7,036 nt of DNA from CAYWTX01 sp964461295 (GCA_964461295.1 CAYWTX010000095.1:1-7036); one strand, 5' to 3'. Positions 1 to 5,979 are shown, numbered from the stretch's first letter. Numbers and translations: made by a program. The notes: generated from the letters alone by a model not told the origin.

Positions 1-152
1 GCACGGTCTTCCCCATGCAGCCGCGGGAGTTCGCGGCCAAGACGCTGGAACTGGTCGCGGCCGGCGCCGGCTTCGTGGGCGGCTGCTGCGGGACGACGCC
101 GGAGCACATCCAGGCCCTGCGCGCGGCGATGGGAAAGAGCAGTGCCCGGTAG
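1..152 (+). CDS. Homocysteine S-methyltransferase family protein, C-terminal end (5' truncated by window)
   Basis: The first complete codon is at position 3 and the frame runs to a TAG at 150-152, giving 49 residues of C-terminus. It reads ...FVGGCCGTTPEHI.., the signature of the homocysteine S-methyltransferase (pfam02574) barrel. In that family the two adjacent cysteines, with a third upstream one not visible here, bind the zinc that activates the homocysteine thiol for methyl transfer. The Phe-Ala-Ala-Lys-Thr-Leu-Glu-Leu helix before it is also typical. The protein ends about 20 residues after the motif, so no MTHFR or cobalamin domain follows. It is therefore either a stand-alone methyltransferase or one with any extra domain N-terminal. 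The methyl donor (methylmethionine, betaine or methyl-folate) cannot be told from this fragment. Confidence 0.82.
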   Translation, partial: TVFPMQPREFAAKTLELVAAGAGFVGGCCGTTPEHIQALRAAMGKSSAR

Positions 153-155
153 CGC

Positions 156-182
156 GGCCTACCCGCTTCAGCGGCGTAGGTC
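156..182 (+). terminator. Hairpin just after the methyltransferase stop codon, possible transcript 3' end
   Basis: Bases 158-166 (CCTACCCGC) pair with 171-180 (GCGGCGTAGG), leaving one bulged C at 175 and a TTCA tetraloop at 167-170. A G-T wobble and a G-C pair (157/181, 156/182) can extend the stem. It starts 4 bases after the TAG at 150-152 and ends 22 bases before the next start codon. That is the right place for a terminator or a 3'-end stabilising hairpin. The following bases (TCTCTGG) are not a real T-run, so a classical intrinsic terminator is not fully supported. Confidence 0.35.
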
Positions 183-204
183 TCTGGATCAACGAGCAAG
201 GGTC

Positions 205-813
205 ATGCCCACCCGCACAACTGCAATTATCTTCGATCTCGCCGAAGTCCTCATCCGTGGTTGCCTCGGAGTCGGCGAAGCATTTGCCGAGTTGTTGAGC
301 GTCCCTGCTGCGACCGTGGACGATGCCATCCGCGGCGAGGTCTTGGACGACTACTGCCGCGGGCGCATCACCGAACTGGAGTACTGGCGCCGCACGATTG
401 AGCGTGCAGGCTGGCAGGCGAACATTCCCGCTCTCCAAACCCACGTGCGAAAGAACATGAGCATCCCCTGGCCGGGCACGGCCGCCCTGCTCGAACGCCT
501 CGCCGGGCGATATCGTCTCGCCCTGCTGAGCGACCACGGCCGCGAGTGGATCGCGGACATCCTGCCCGCCCACCCGTTCCTGAGCGTGCTGGAGCCGAAG
601 TTCTTCTCCTTCGACCTCGGGCACATCAAGCGCGATCCGGAAACATTCCCGCTGGTGCTGGAAGCCCTGAACGCTCGGCCGGAGTCGTGCCTGTTCATCG
701 ACGATGCGCCGCCAAACGTCGCGATGGCCCGCCGCGCCGGCATGGAAGCCATCCGCTTCCTCAGCGCCGAACAGCTCGAAGGCGAACTGAAGCAGCGCGG
801 CCTGCTGGCCTAG
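205..813 (+). CDS. HAD-superfamily (HAD-IA, YihX-like) hydrolase
   Basis: This is a 202-residue single-domain HAD hydrolase, predicted to be a cytosolic phosphatase of a small phosphorylated metabolite. Motif I is IIFDLAEVL with nucleophile Asp11. Residues about 17-85 form the helical cap expected of subfamily IA. Motif II is LALLSD with Ser109, motif III is IKRDPE with Lys142, and motif IV is CLFIDD with Asp166-Asp167 for Mg2+. The usual second Asp of DxD (nucleophile +2) is Ala13. YihX-type glucose-1-phosphate phosphatases also lack it (FDLGNV), so this places the protein in that clade and need not mean inactivity. I chose ATG 205 because the HAD fold begins right there. An upstream in-frame GTG at 142 would overlap the previous gene and add 21 unfamiliar residues. 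The ribosome site is weak (AAGGG, two bases away). The substrate is unknown. Confidence 0.85.
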   Translation: MPTRTTAIIFDLAEVLIRGCLGVGEAFAELLSVPAATVDDAIRGEVLDDYCRGRITELEYWRRTIERAGWQANIPALQTHVRKNMSIPWPGTAALLERLAGRYRLALLSDHGREWIADILPAHPFLSVLEPKFFSFDLGHIKRDPETFPLVLEALNARPESCLFIDDAPPNVAMARRAGMEAIRFLSAEQLEGELKQRGLLA

Positions 814-1847
814 GGAATCTCGTACACCACCTCCGGCACGAGCAGTTCCGGGTAGAACGGCCGGAGGAAGTTCCGCACCTCGTAGCAGAGCGCGCACTTG
901 CTGATCGCGCCGTCGGGAATGACGTAGCCGTGCCGGTCGCGGGCCATCTCGGCCAGCGCAAAGGGCCCGCCGCGGGCGAGGATTTCCGTCAACTCGTTGG
1001 CGTGTTGCAGGCCTCGGCGCATCAGGCCGGCGAGGTCCACTTCGCCCGCCTTGCCGAGAGTCACGCCGCAGTTGGTCACGATGCGGTCGAAGGGGTCGAT
1101 GTGGATTTCCCACACGGAGGCGGCGTCGAAGTACGGGCGGCAGTCGCGAGGGCCGCATCGCAACGGCCCGCCGATGTGGTCCACCGGCAGGGCGTCCAGA
1201 GACACGCGGTCGAGGAAGCGTCCCAGGCTGCGGTAGGCCTGCGCGTACATCACCGGCGGGTGCGCACGCACGTGCTCGCGCAGCCGCCGCTCGTCGGCCG
1301 TAACGGCGGCGTACCCGCGCACGGCGTCGTCGTCGGCGCCCGAGCACCACACGTTGGGTTGGCCGAGAATCTCGCGCGCCAGCCGGCGCACGCGAAGGAA
1401 CCGCTCCGGAGCGACGAATTCCTGGTGGTACGGGTCGGCGCTCAGCAGGATGCCCGGCACGCCGCAGCCCTTGAGGAACTCCAGCCGCTCGATCACGATG
1501 GCGTCGCTGCCCGCGAACGAGCAGTTGGTCTCCACGAAGTGGGGCTGCAGGCCCTCGGCATGCGCGGCCGCCAGGGCGTCCTTCAGGTCGTCCCAGAACA
1601 TCATGGCCTCGCCGCCGGCGACGTGGACGACGCGCCCGATGCCGTGAAGGATTCGCAGGTGCCGCAGCATCTGCGCCGTGCCGGTATGCCCCTGGGGCGC
1701 CTCCGGCCCACAGCCCAGGCCGCAGTGCCGGCAGGCTATCGTGCAGCGGTAGGTGTACAGAATCCCCGCCACCATGAACCGCGACGCGGCCGCGGCGAGG
1801 CCCTCCTCGGCCACGACCCGGTCGATCTGGCTTCTGAGTTGCAGCAT
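810..1847 (-). CDS. Radical SAM protein with candidate auxiliary Fe-S cysteines, unknown substrate
   Basis: The gene encodes 345 residues. CxxxCxxC at Cys35, Cys39, Cys42 (YRCTIACRHC) is the canonical ligand set of the [4Fe-4S] cluster that cleaves S-adenosylmethionine, and Cys46 follows closely. HVAGGE at 75-80 is the SAM-binding GGE motif. The middle contains ETNCSF (106-111) and LSADPYHQEF (135-144). The C-terminal third adds Cys231, Cys236, Cys260 and a CxxC at Cys318/Cys321, a spacing that resembles a reduced SPASM or twitch domain holding a second cluster. No cysteine-rich or leader-like peptide gene lies nearby, so peptide maturation is not supported by context. The ATG at 1847 has AGAAG six bases upstream. 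It converges with the HAD gene, the two stops sharing CTAG at 810-813. It diverges from the amidohydrolase-like gene across a 71-bp gap. The family assignment is secure and the reaction unknown. Confidence 0.88.
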   Translation of the reverse strand: MLQLRSQIDRVVAEEGLAAAASRFMVAGILYTYRCTIACRHCGLGCGPEAPQGHTGTAQMLRHLRILHGIGRVVHVAGGEAMMFWDDLKDALAAAHAEGLQPHFVETNCSFAGSDAIVIERLEFLKGCGVPGILLSADPYHQEFVAPERFLRVRRLAREILGQPNVWCSGADDDAVRGYAAVTADERRLREHVRAHPPVMYAQAYRSLGRFLDRVSLDALPVDHIGGPLRCGPRDCRPYFDAASVWEIHIDPFDRIVTNCGVTLGKAGEVDLAGLMRRGLQHANELTEILARGGPFALAEMARDRHGYVIPDGAISKCALCYEVRNFLRPFYPELLVPEVVYEIP

Positions 1848-1854
1848 GGTGCTT

Positions 1855-1883
1855 CTTGTAGCATCGGCCGGGGCAACCTACAA
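1855..1883 (-). promoter_or_regulatory. Candidate sigma70-type promoter for the radical SAM gene
   Basis: Read on the minus strand, TTGTAG (1883-1878) and TACAAG (1860-1855) are separated by exactly 17 bp, with TG one base before the -10 (TGCTACAAG), an extended -10. Expected transcription start is near 1848, directly at the ATG (1847), so the message would be almost leaderless. The elements are the reverse complements of those of the plus-strand promoter on the same DNA. Confidence 0.4.
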
Positions 1884-1884
1884 T
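1856..1884 (+). promoter_or_regulatory. Candidate sigma70-type promoter for the amidohydrolase-like gene
   Basis: TTGTAG (1856-1861) and TACAAT (1879-1884) are separated by 17 bp. The -10 matches the consensus at five of six positions and the -35 at three. Transcription would start near 1891, leaving a leader of about 28 bases before ATG 1919. This is the best promoter-like sequence in the window and it lies in a short divergent intergenic gap, which supports it. Confidence 0.5.
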
Positions 1885-1918
1885 ACGGGCGCGCCTCCAG
1901 GGGGGTGTGGGAACCGGA

Positions 1919-2761
1919 ATGATTGTGGACTGCAACACGCACGTGTGGGCCAGTGCCGAGCAGCTCGGCGTCGGCGCCGGGGAGTTCCTCCGACGCCACG
2001 GCGGGCGCGCCGGCATTGCCGCCGCCCCGGCCGACCACGCCCTGGCGGCCGAGTGCGCCGACCGATCGCTGGTCTTCGCCTTTCGCAGCGTCGCGCTGGG
2101 CGCCGAGGTGCCCAACGACTACGTGGCCGAGTACGTCGCCCGCAACCGCGAGAAGTTGATCGGCGTCGCGGCCGTCGACCCCGCCGAAGCCGGCGCCTCC
2201 GAGCGGGCCGCCGCCCTGCTGGACCGTCGCGAGTTCCGCGGCCTGACGATCAGCCCCGCCGCCCAGGACATCCACCCCTGCGACAGCCGGGCCATGGCGA
2301 TCTACGAACTGGCCCAACGCCGGGCCGTGCCGGTGTTCTTCTGGCAGGCGGCGCACTTCCGCGCGCCCGGGCGCATGGAATACGCCCGCCCCTCGCTGCT
2401 GGACGACGTGGCCGCCGAGTTCCCCAACCTGGTGATCGTCGTGTCCTCGCTGGGCCAGCCGTGGATCGAGGAGTGCCTGGCCCTGATGGGCAAGCGGCCG
2501 CGGGTGTACGCGGACCTGTCCGGTGTAATTGGCCGGGCGTGGCAGGCATACAACGCCCTGGTGCTGGCGCACCAGTACAACGTCATGGACAAGGTGCTGT
2601 TGGCCAGCGGCTTCCCGTTCGGCGCCCCGGCTGAGGCGATCCAGGCAGTGTATCGGCTGCACGAGATGGTACAGGGGACGAACCTGCCGGCGGTGCCGCG
2701 AGAGGTGCTTCGCGGGGTGATCGAGCGGGATGTGCTGGGAGTTCTTGGGATGTCCCGGTAG
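1919..2761 (+). CDS. Amidohydrolase-2-like TIM-barrel protein with most metal ligands replaced
   Basis: The protein has 280 residues and the architecture of amidohydrolase family 2 (pfam04909). It starts with DCNTHVW (4-10). GLTISPAAQDIHPCD at 108-122 is the counterpart of the family's GLKLHP..FHPND strand, PVFFWQAAHF at 138-147 matches PVLFHTG, and FPNLVIVVSSLGQPWIEE at 168-185 matches FPDLKIVIAHLGGPW. DKVLLASGFPFG at 224-235 matches KILFGSDYP. At the ligand positions the first His of DxHxH is Asn6, the strand-5 His is Trp142, the strand-6 His is Ser177 and the strand-8 catalytic Asp is Gly231. Only His8 remains. The fold is clear, but ordinary metal-dependent hydrolysis is unlikely. A binding, scaffolding or otherwise re-purposed role is my inference. 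ATG 1919 is preferred over an in-frame GTG at 1907 because MIVDCNTH is the usual family start. It is divergently paired with the radical SAM gene. Confidence 0.8.
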   Translation: MIVDCNTHVWASAEQLGVGAGEFLRRHGGRAGIAAAPADHALAAECADRSLVFAFRSVALGAEVPNDYVAEYVARNREKLIGVAAVDPAEAGASERAAALLDRREFRGLTISPAAQDIHPCDSRAMAIYELAQRRAVPVFFWQAAHFRAPGRMEYARPSLLDDVAAEFPNLVIVVSSLGQPWIEECLALMGKRPRVYADLSGVIGRAWQAYNALVLAHQYNVMDKVLLASGFPFGAPAEAIQAVYRLHEMVQGTNLPAVPREVLRGVIERDVLGVLGMSR

Positions 2762-2890
2762 CGCTCTCTTCCTGCGCCGCTTGCGGTTCGCCGGTGTACC
2801 GCGAGGGAGATTCCGGCGTATGGAAATGCTCGTTGCGGGATGGTAGTGTTGTGGTTGTACCGTCGCCCAGGCGGCGGAAGGAGCGTCACG

Positions 2891-3826
2891 ATGAAGCTGT
2901 GGGCAGGAGCGATGGGCGGCATTCTAACGGTGCTGGCGGTGCTGGCCTTGGGCGGCTGCGAGGAACGGCAGCCTTCCGAAGAGGTGGCCCAGGACTACAC
3001 CCCCGCCGTGGACGCGCCGCCAACCAACCTGGGCGGCAGGCCCAACTCCAACCTGCTGGCCGACCAGGCCAAACTGGCCCGCGAACAGGCGAAGATCGCG
3101 GCGGCAGGCGCCGCCGGCGGCCCCGCCGGCAGCGGCGCCGACGACGCCTCCGTCGCCGAGATCCGCGATCTCATCGGCAAGATGGTCGAGAACATCAAGG
3201 CCGGCCAGGCTGGTGAAGTCGTCAAACTGTTCAACCCGCAGGACGCGGCCGACCTGCAAGAGTCGCTGATGGCGATGGCGAGGCTGCCGAAGGCCGCCGG
3301 GGACCTGGACGCCCTGGTCAAGGACAAGCTGGGCGTCTCGGAAGTGCCGGCATCACTGAAACAGGCCACGGCTCCCGCCGACAAGGGCTGGGTCGCCATG
3401 GCGCCCGCCGCGATGAAGGTTGAGGCGGCCGGCGACGTTGTGACCGCCGGCGACGGGCCAGGTTCCGCGATGCGATTCAAGAAGAGCGGCGGGAGTTGGG
3501 AAATCCAACTCGACGCCCGCGAGAAGAAGTTCATTGCCGCCACAGCCGAACCCATCAAGGCGCTGCTCCAGTTCATCGACGCCATCTCCAACGGCATCAA
3601 GGACGGCGAGATCACCCAGAACAACCTGGACCAGAAGATGCCGGAGTTGATCGAAAAGATCGTGAAGCCCGGGGTCGAGAAGGGCAAGGCAATGATGGAC
3701 GATCTGGCGAAGGAGACGCCTGCCCCGGCGCCGGCAACTGCGCCGGCAACTGCGCCCGCTCCCGCCCCGGCGCCTGCTTCCGCCCCCGCCCCCGCGCCCG
3801 CTCCGCCGGGCGGGCCGGTCAACTGA
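2891..3826 (+). CDS. Lipoprotein with Pro/Ala-rich C-terminal tail, unknown function
   Basis: The protein has 311 residues. An AAGGAG (2878-2883) seven bases before ATG 2891 fixes the start. Residues 1-22 are a lipoprotein signal peptide with hydrophobic core ILTVLAVLAL and lipobox LGGC, so Cys23 should be lipidated and the protein anchored in a membrane facing the periplasm. Residues 24-85 are a flexible, charged and Gly/Ala-rich linker. Residues about 86-276 look globular and mostly helical (IRDLIGKMVENIKAGQAGEVVKLF near 91-114, a strand-like WEIQLDA at 213-219). This order loosely recalls NTF2-like domains, but I cannot assign a family. Residues 277-311 are a Pro-Ala tail, probably extended. 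Upstream, 2762-2890 holds no gene and only a weak extended -10-like TG-G-TAGTGT at 2841-2849. The zinc-ribbon gene follows after 11 bp, suggesting an operon. Confidence 0.8.
   Translation: MKLWAGAMGGILTVLAVLALGGCEERQPSEEVAQDYTPAVDAPPTNLGGRPNSNLLADQAKLAREQAKIAAAGAAGGPAGSGADDASVAEIRDLIGKMVENIKAGQAGEVVKLFNPQDAADLQESLMAMARLPKAAGDLDALVKDKLGVSEVPASLKQATAPADKGWVAMAPAAMKVEAAGDVVTAGDGPGSAMRFKKSGGSWEIQLDAREKKFIAATAEPIKALLQFIDAISNGIKDGEITQNNLDQKMPELIEKIVKPGVEKGKAMMDDLAKETPAPAPATAPATAPAPAPAPASAPAPAPAPPGGPVN
3728..3751 (+). repeat. Two in-frame 12-bp tandem repeats in the Pro/Ala tail
   Basis: GCGCCGGCAACT occurs twice back to back, in frame, each copy encoding Ala-Pro-Ala-Thr. It sits in a longer Pro/Ala-coding stretch (about 3719-3810) of GCx and CCx codons. 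This is a likely site of length change by replication slippage and points to a tail under little sequence constraint. Confidence 0.8.
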
Positions 3827-3837
3827 CGCCCCCCGCG

Positions 3838-4428
3838 ATGCCTGTCAACAGCGACAACCCCCTGCCGGCCCGCACGGCGGCCGAAGTGCGATGCTTTCTC
3901 CGCGTGGCCTGCTGCCGCACGTGCGGCGGGCCGCTGGAAGCCGCCGCCGACGGAGTCGGCTCGCCGCGGCCGGACGAGACCCTGAGCGTCGCCGTCCGCT
4001 GCAAGCGGTGTAACGCCTCGCGAACGCTCCGGTTCATCATCGACCCCGGCCTGGACGCCGCGGGCGAAGTCATCAACCCCACCGACGAGCCCAGCCGGAT
4101 CATCGACCTGAGCCAATGGCTGGGGCTCTACCAGACCTTCACCGAGGCCGCCGGCGCCGCGCCCGATCCAGCCGAGGCGCATCGCCTGGCCGAGCGGGCC
4201 TACCGCTGCCTGGCCGAGGCGCTGAAGTTCTACGGCGAGGACGACCTGCCCCCGGAGACGGCGTTCTTCAGCGAGGACTCGGCCGTGGCGTTCCGGCGAA
4301 ACCCGGTGACGTTCGCCCGCCAGCACCTGCGGGACATGCAGGCTCGCCTGCCCACGGCGCACACCGATGCCGGCGACGCTCCCGCCGCGGCGACCCGAAG
4401 GAAACGCGGGTGGGAGTTCTGGAGGTAG
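3838..4428 (+). CDS. Zinc-ribbon protein of unknown function
   Basis: The protein has 196 residues. Two CxxC knuckles, Cys26-Cys29 (CRTC) and Cys55-Cys58 (CKRC), 25 residues apart, form a predicted zinc ribbon in the N-terminal third, with Cys25 adjacent. The second half (about 92-170) is helical, with LSQWLGLYQTF, AYRCLAEALKFY, then EDDLPPETAFFSED, and it ends in a basic, aromatic tail RRKRGWEFWR. No signal peptide or membrane segment is seen, so it is probably cytosolic. I do not recognise a named family, though the layout resembles uncharacterised planctomycete proteins. The ATG at 3838 follows the lipoprotein stop by 11 bp with no Shine-Dalgarno sequence, so translation may be coupled. 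The same frame stays open upstream through the lipoprotein gene but is not coding there. A heptamer repeat array begins at the last base of its stop codon. Confidence 0.75.
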   Translation: MPVNSDNPLPARTAAEVRCFLRVACCRTCGGPLEAAADGVGSPRPDETLSVAVRCKRCNASRTLRFIIDPGLDAAGEVINPTDEPSRIIDLSQWLGLYQTFTEAAGAAPDPAEAHRLAERAYRCLAEALKFYGEDDLPPETAFFSEDSAVAFRRNPVTFARQHLRDMQARLPTAHTDAGDAPAAATRRKRGWEFWR

Positions 4429-4470
4429 CTTCCAGCTTCCAGCTTCCAGCTTCCAGCTACCAGCTACCAG
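4428..4470. repeat. Heptamer tandem repeat array (GCTTCCA x4, GCTACCA x2)
   Basis: Six consecutive 7-bp units run from 4428 to 4469: GCTTCCA at 4428, 4435, 4442 and 4449, then GCTACCA at 4456 and 4463, with one more G at 4470. The first base is the last base of the zinc-ribbon gene's TAG stop. The unit length of 7 keeps no reading frame, which fits an intergenic element. It is of the short tandemly repeated (STRR-like) type. From memory, similar CTTCCAG/CTACCAG strings occur in several environmental bacterial genomes, but I have not checked that. Confidence 0.9.
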
Positions 4471-4532
4471 CGAGAAGCAACATGTTGATGCCGGCAGTTT
4501 GCCGCGATGGCTGGTAGCTGGTAGCTGGAAGC
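4449..4532. repeat. Perfect 23-bp inverted repeat with a structured 38-bp loop
   Basis: Bases 4449-4471 are exactly complementary to 4510-4532. The left arm is the end of the heptamer array and the right arm is the same heptamers inverted (TGGTAGC, TGGTAGC, TGGAAGC). The loop 4472-4509 contains a perfect 10-bp palindrome CAACATGTTG (4478-4487) and a small hairpin CGGCA-GTT-TGCCG (4492-4504). As DNA it could extrude a cruciform, and as RNA it would fold into a long stem with two side hairpins. There is no T-run after the right arm, so it is not an obvious intrinsic terminator. It lies between the zinc-ribbon and peptidase genes, about 30 bp before the latter's start. Confidence 0.9.
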
Positions 4533-4562
4533 CGGTAGACTCGGAAACCGATCGGAGTACAT

Positions 4563-5948
4563 ATGCTTCCCGCAAGCGTAACCAACTACCTCGAATCCAA
4601 CCGTCAGCGCCACCTGAACGAACTGGTGGAACTGTTGCGGTTTCGCAGCATCGCCAACACCGAGCCGAGGCAGTGCCGCCTCTGCGCCGACTGGCTCTTC
4701 GAGCGTCTGGAACGTGTCGGCTTTGCCGCGCGCCTTGCCGGCGGCGACAAGGGCCCGCCCAACGTGCTGGCCGAGGCCCCCGCGGCCGACCCCGCCGCTC
4801 CCACGCTGCTCATCTACGGCCACTACGACGTCCAGCCGCCCGACCCGATGGAGCTCTGGAGAACCCCGCCGTTCGAGCCGACCATCCTCGACGGCAGCAT
4901 CTGCGCCCGCGGCGCCAGCGACGACAAGGGACAGGTCATGTGCCACCTGGCCGCCCTGGAGGCCTGGCAGCGGGCCGGCGGCGGGCTGCCCGTCCACGTC
5001 AGGATCCTCCTGGACGGCGAGGAGGAAATCGGCTCGCCCAACATGGAGCCGTTCGTTCGCGCCCACGCGGCCGACCTTGCCGCCGATGCCGTCGTCATCA
5101 GCGACTCGGCGTTCCTTGCCGAGGGCCAGCCCAGCATCACGTATGCCCTGCGCGGGTTGGCGTACGTCGAGGTGGAACTGCGCGGCCCGGCCGTCGACAT
5201 CCACAGCGGCGAGCACGGCGGGGCGGTGAGCAACCCCGCCAACGCGATGGCGGGGTTGATCGCGGCCATGCACGACGACGCCGGCCGCGTCACGCTCGAC
5301 GGCTTCTACGACGACGTGGTGGCGCTGACCGAGCAGGAGCGGCGCCAGTGGTCGGCCCTGCCGATTGACGACGAATCGTACGCCCGCGGCCTGGGCGTGG
5401 ACGCTCTGGGCGGCGGCGAGCGCGCATACTCGGCGCTGGAGCGCCGCTGGGGCCGGCCCACGCTGGACTGCAACGGCATCGTCGGGGGCTACACGGGCGT
5501 CGGGTCCAAGACGATCATCCCCGCCAAGGCGACGGCGAAGATCTCCATGCGCCTGGTGGCGAGCCAGGACCCCGCGAAGATCGTCGAGTCGTTCCGGCGT
5601 TTCGTGGCCGGCCACGTTCCGCCGGGCATCGGCGCCGAGGTGCGGGTGTTCGCGGGGTCGCGCCCGGTGCTGCTGTCGAGACAGTCGCCCGCCATGCGGG
5701 CGGCGGCGGCGGCGACCAAGGAAGCGTTCGGGCGCGAGCCGGTGATGATCCGCTGCGGCGCCTCGGTGCCGGTGACCGAGCTGATTCAACGCCTGCTGGG
5801 CCTGGACGCCGTGCTGCTTGGCTTCGGCCTGCCCGACGACAACCTGCACAGCCCCAACGAGCGTCTGCGCCTGGAGCAGTTCCATCGCGGCGCGGCGGCG
5901 GCGGCGGCGTTCTACACGAACCTGCGCTCAAGCGCGGGGGGCAAATAG
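4563..5948 (+). CDS. M20 family metallopeptidase (carnosinase/dipeptidase-like)
   Basis: The 461-residue protein is a full-length di-zinc exopeptidase of the M20 family, closest in layout to cytosolic non-specific dipeptidase (CNDP2) and PepV-type enzymes. These hydrolyse dipeptides or related amides. All expected residues are present. YGHYDVQP gives ligand His87 and Asp89, and GASDDKGQ gives bridging Asp120. DGEEEIGS gives catalytic base Glu154 and ligand Glu155, VISDS gives Asp181, and DDNLHSPNE gives His429. The lid (dimerisation) domain runs from about 195 to 320 and starts with ALRG..VDIHSG, whose His214 matches the lid-domain active-site His of CNDP2. There is no signal peptide, so it acts in the cytosol. 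The start ATG 4563 has GGAG (4554-4557) five bases upstream. The real substrate cannot be read from sequence. No good promoter lies between the inverted repeat and the start. Confidence 0.92.
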   Translation: MLPASVTNYLESNRQRHLNELVELLRFRSIANTEPRQCRLCADWLFERLERVGFAARLAGGDKGPPNVLAEAPAADPAAPTLLIYGHYDVQPPDPMELWRTPPFEPTILDGSICARGASDDKGQVMCHLAALEAWQRAGGGLPVHVRILLDGEEEIGSPNMEPFVRAHAADLAADAVVISDSAFLAEGQPSITYALRGLAYVEVELRGPAVDIHSGEHGGAVSNPANAMAGLIAAMHDDAGRVTLDGFYDDVVALTEQERRQWSALPIDDESYARGLGVDALGGGERAYSALERRWGRPTLDCNGIVGGYTGVGSKTIIPAKATAKISMRLVASQDPAKIVESFRRFVAGHVPPGIGAEVRVFAGSRPVLLSRQSPAMRAAAAATKEAFGREPVMIRCGASVPVTELIQRLLGLDAVLLGFGLPDDNLHSPNERLRLEQFHRGAAAAAAFYTNLRSSAGGK

Positions 5949-5970
5949 CCTTTCTTCTCAGCGGGCTTTG

Positions 5971-5979
5971 TGGTATGCT
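5971..5979 (+). promoter_or_regulatory. Candidate extended -10 element upstream of the HEAT lipoprotein gene
   Basis: TG-G-TATGCT at 5971-5979 fits an extended -10 (four of six to TATAAT). The -35 position at 17 bp (5951-5956, TTTCTT) is poor, as extended -10 promoters tolerate. Transcription would begin near 5986, giving a leader of about 68 bases before the GTG at 6054. It lies in the 105-bp gap after the peptidase gene. Confidence 0.35.

Noticed and set aside
546..1922. A 458-codon open frame on the plus strand across the radical SAM gene
   Set aside because: It is the antisense frame of a clear radical SAM gene in GC-rich DNA, its translation is His/Val/Arg/Ala-rich with no motif, and it also overlaps the HAD gene.
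2762..2890. Small gene or terminator between the amidohydrolase-like and lipoprotein genes
   Set aside because: Only short frames without ribosome sites and weak stems (5-6 bp with long loops, such as 2783-2802 and 2789-2818) are present.
4428..4532. CRISPR array or insertion-sequence ends
   Set aside because: The units are 7 bp with no spacers, and there is no transposase, no flanking target duplication and no cas gene.
4449..4532. Intrinsic terminator of the zinc-ribbon gene
   Set aside because: The 38-base loop is long and the right arm is followed by CGGTAGAC, not by a T-run.
4430..4562. Coding sequence through the repeat (peptides such as SFQLPASSFQLPAT)
   Set aside because: These peptides come only from translating the heptamer repeat in different frames; no ribosome site or conserved protein goes with them, and the peptidase start at 4563 is well supported.
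2995..4575. A 526-codon open frame on the minus strand across the lipoprotein and zinc-ribbon genes
   Set aside because: Its Gly-Ala runs are the reverse of the Pro/Ala tail, and its start lies in the heptamer repeats; the plus-strand genes have a signal peptide, ribosome site and CxxC motifs.
4464..5885. A 473-codon open frame on the minus strand across the M20 peptidase gene
   Set aside because: The plus-strand gene has every M20 catalytic residue in order; the opposite frame is a compositional shadow.
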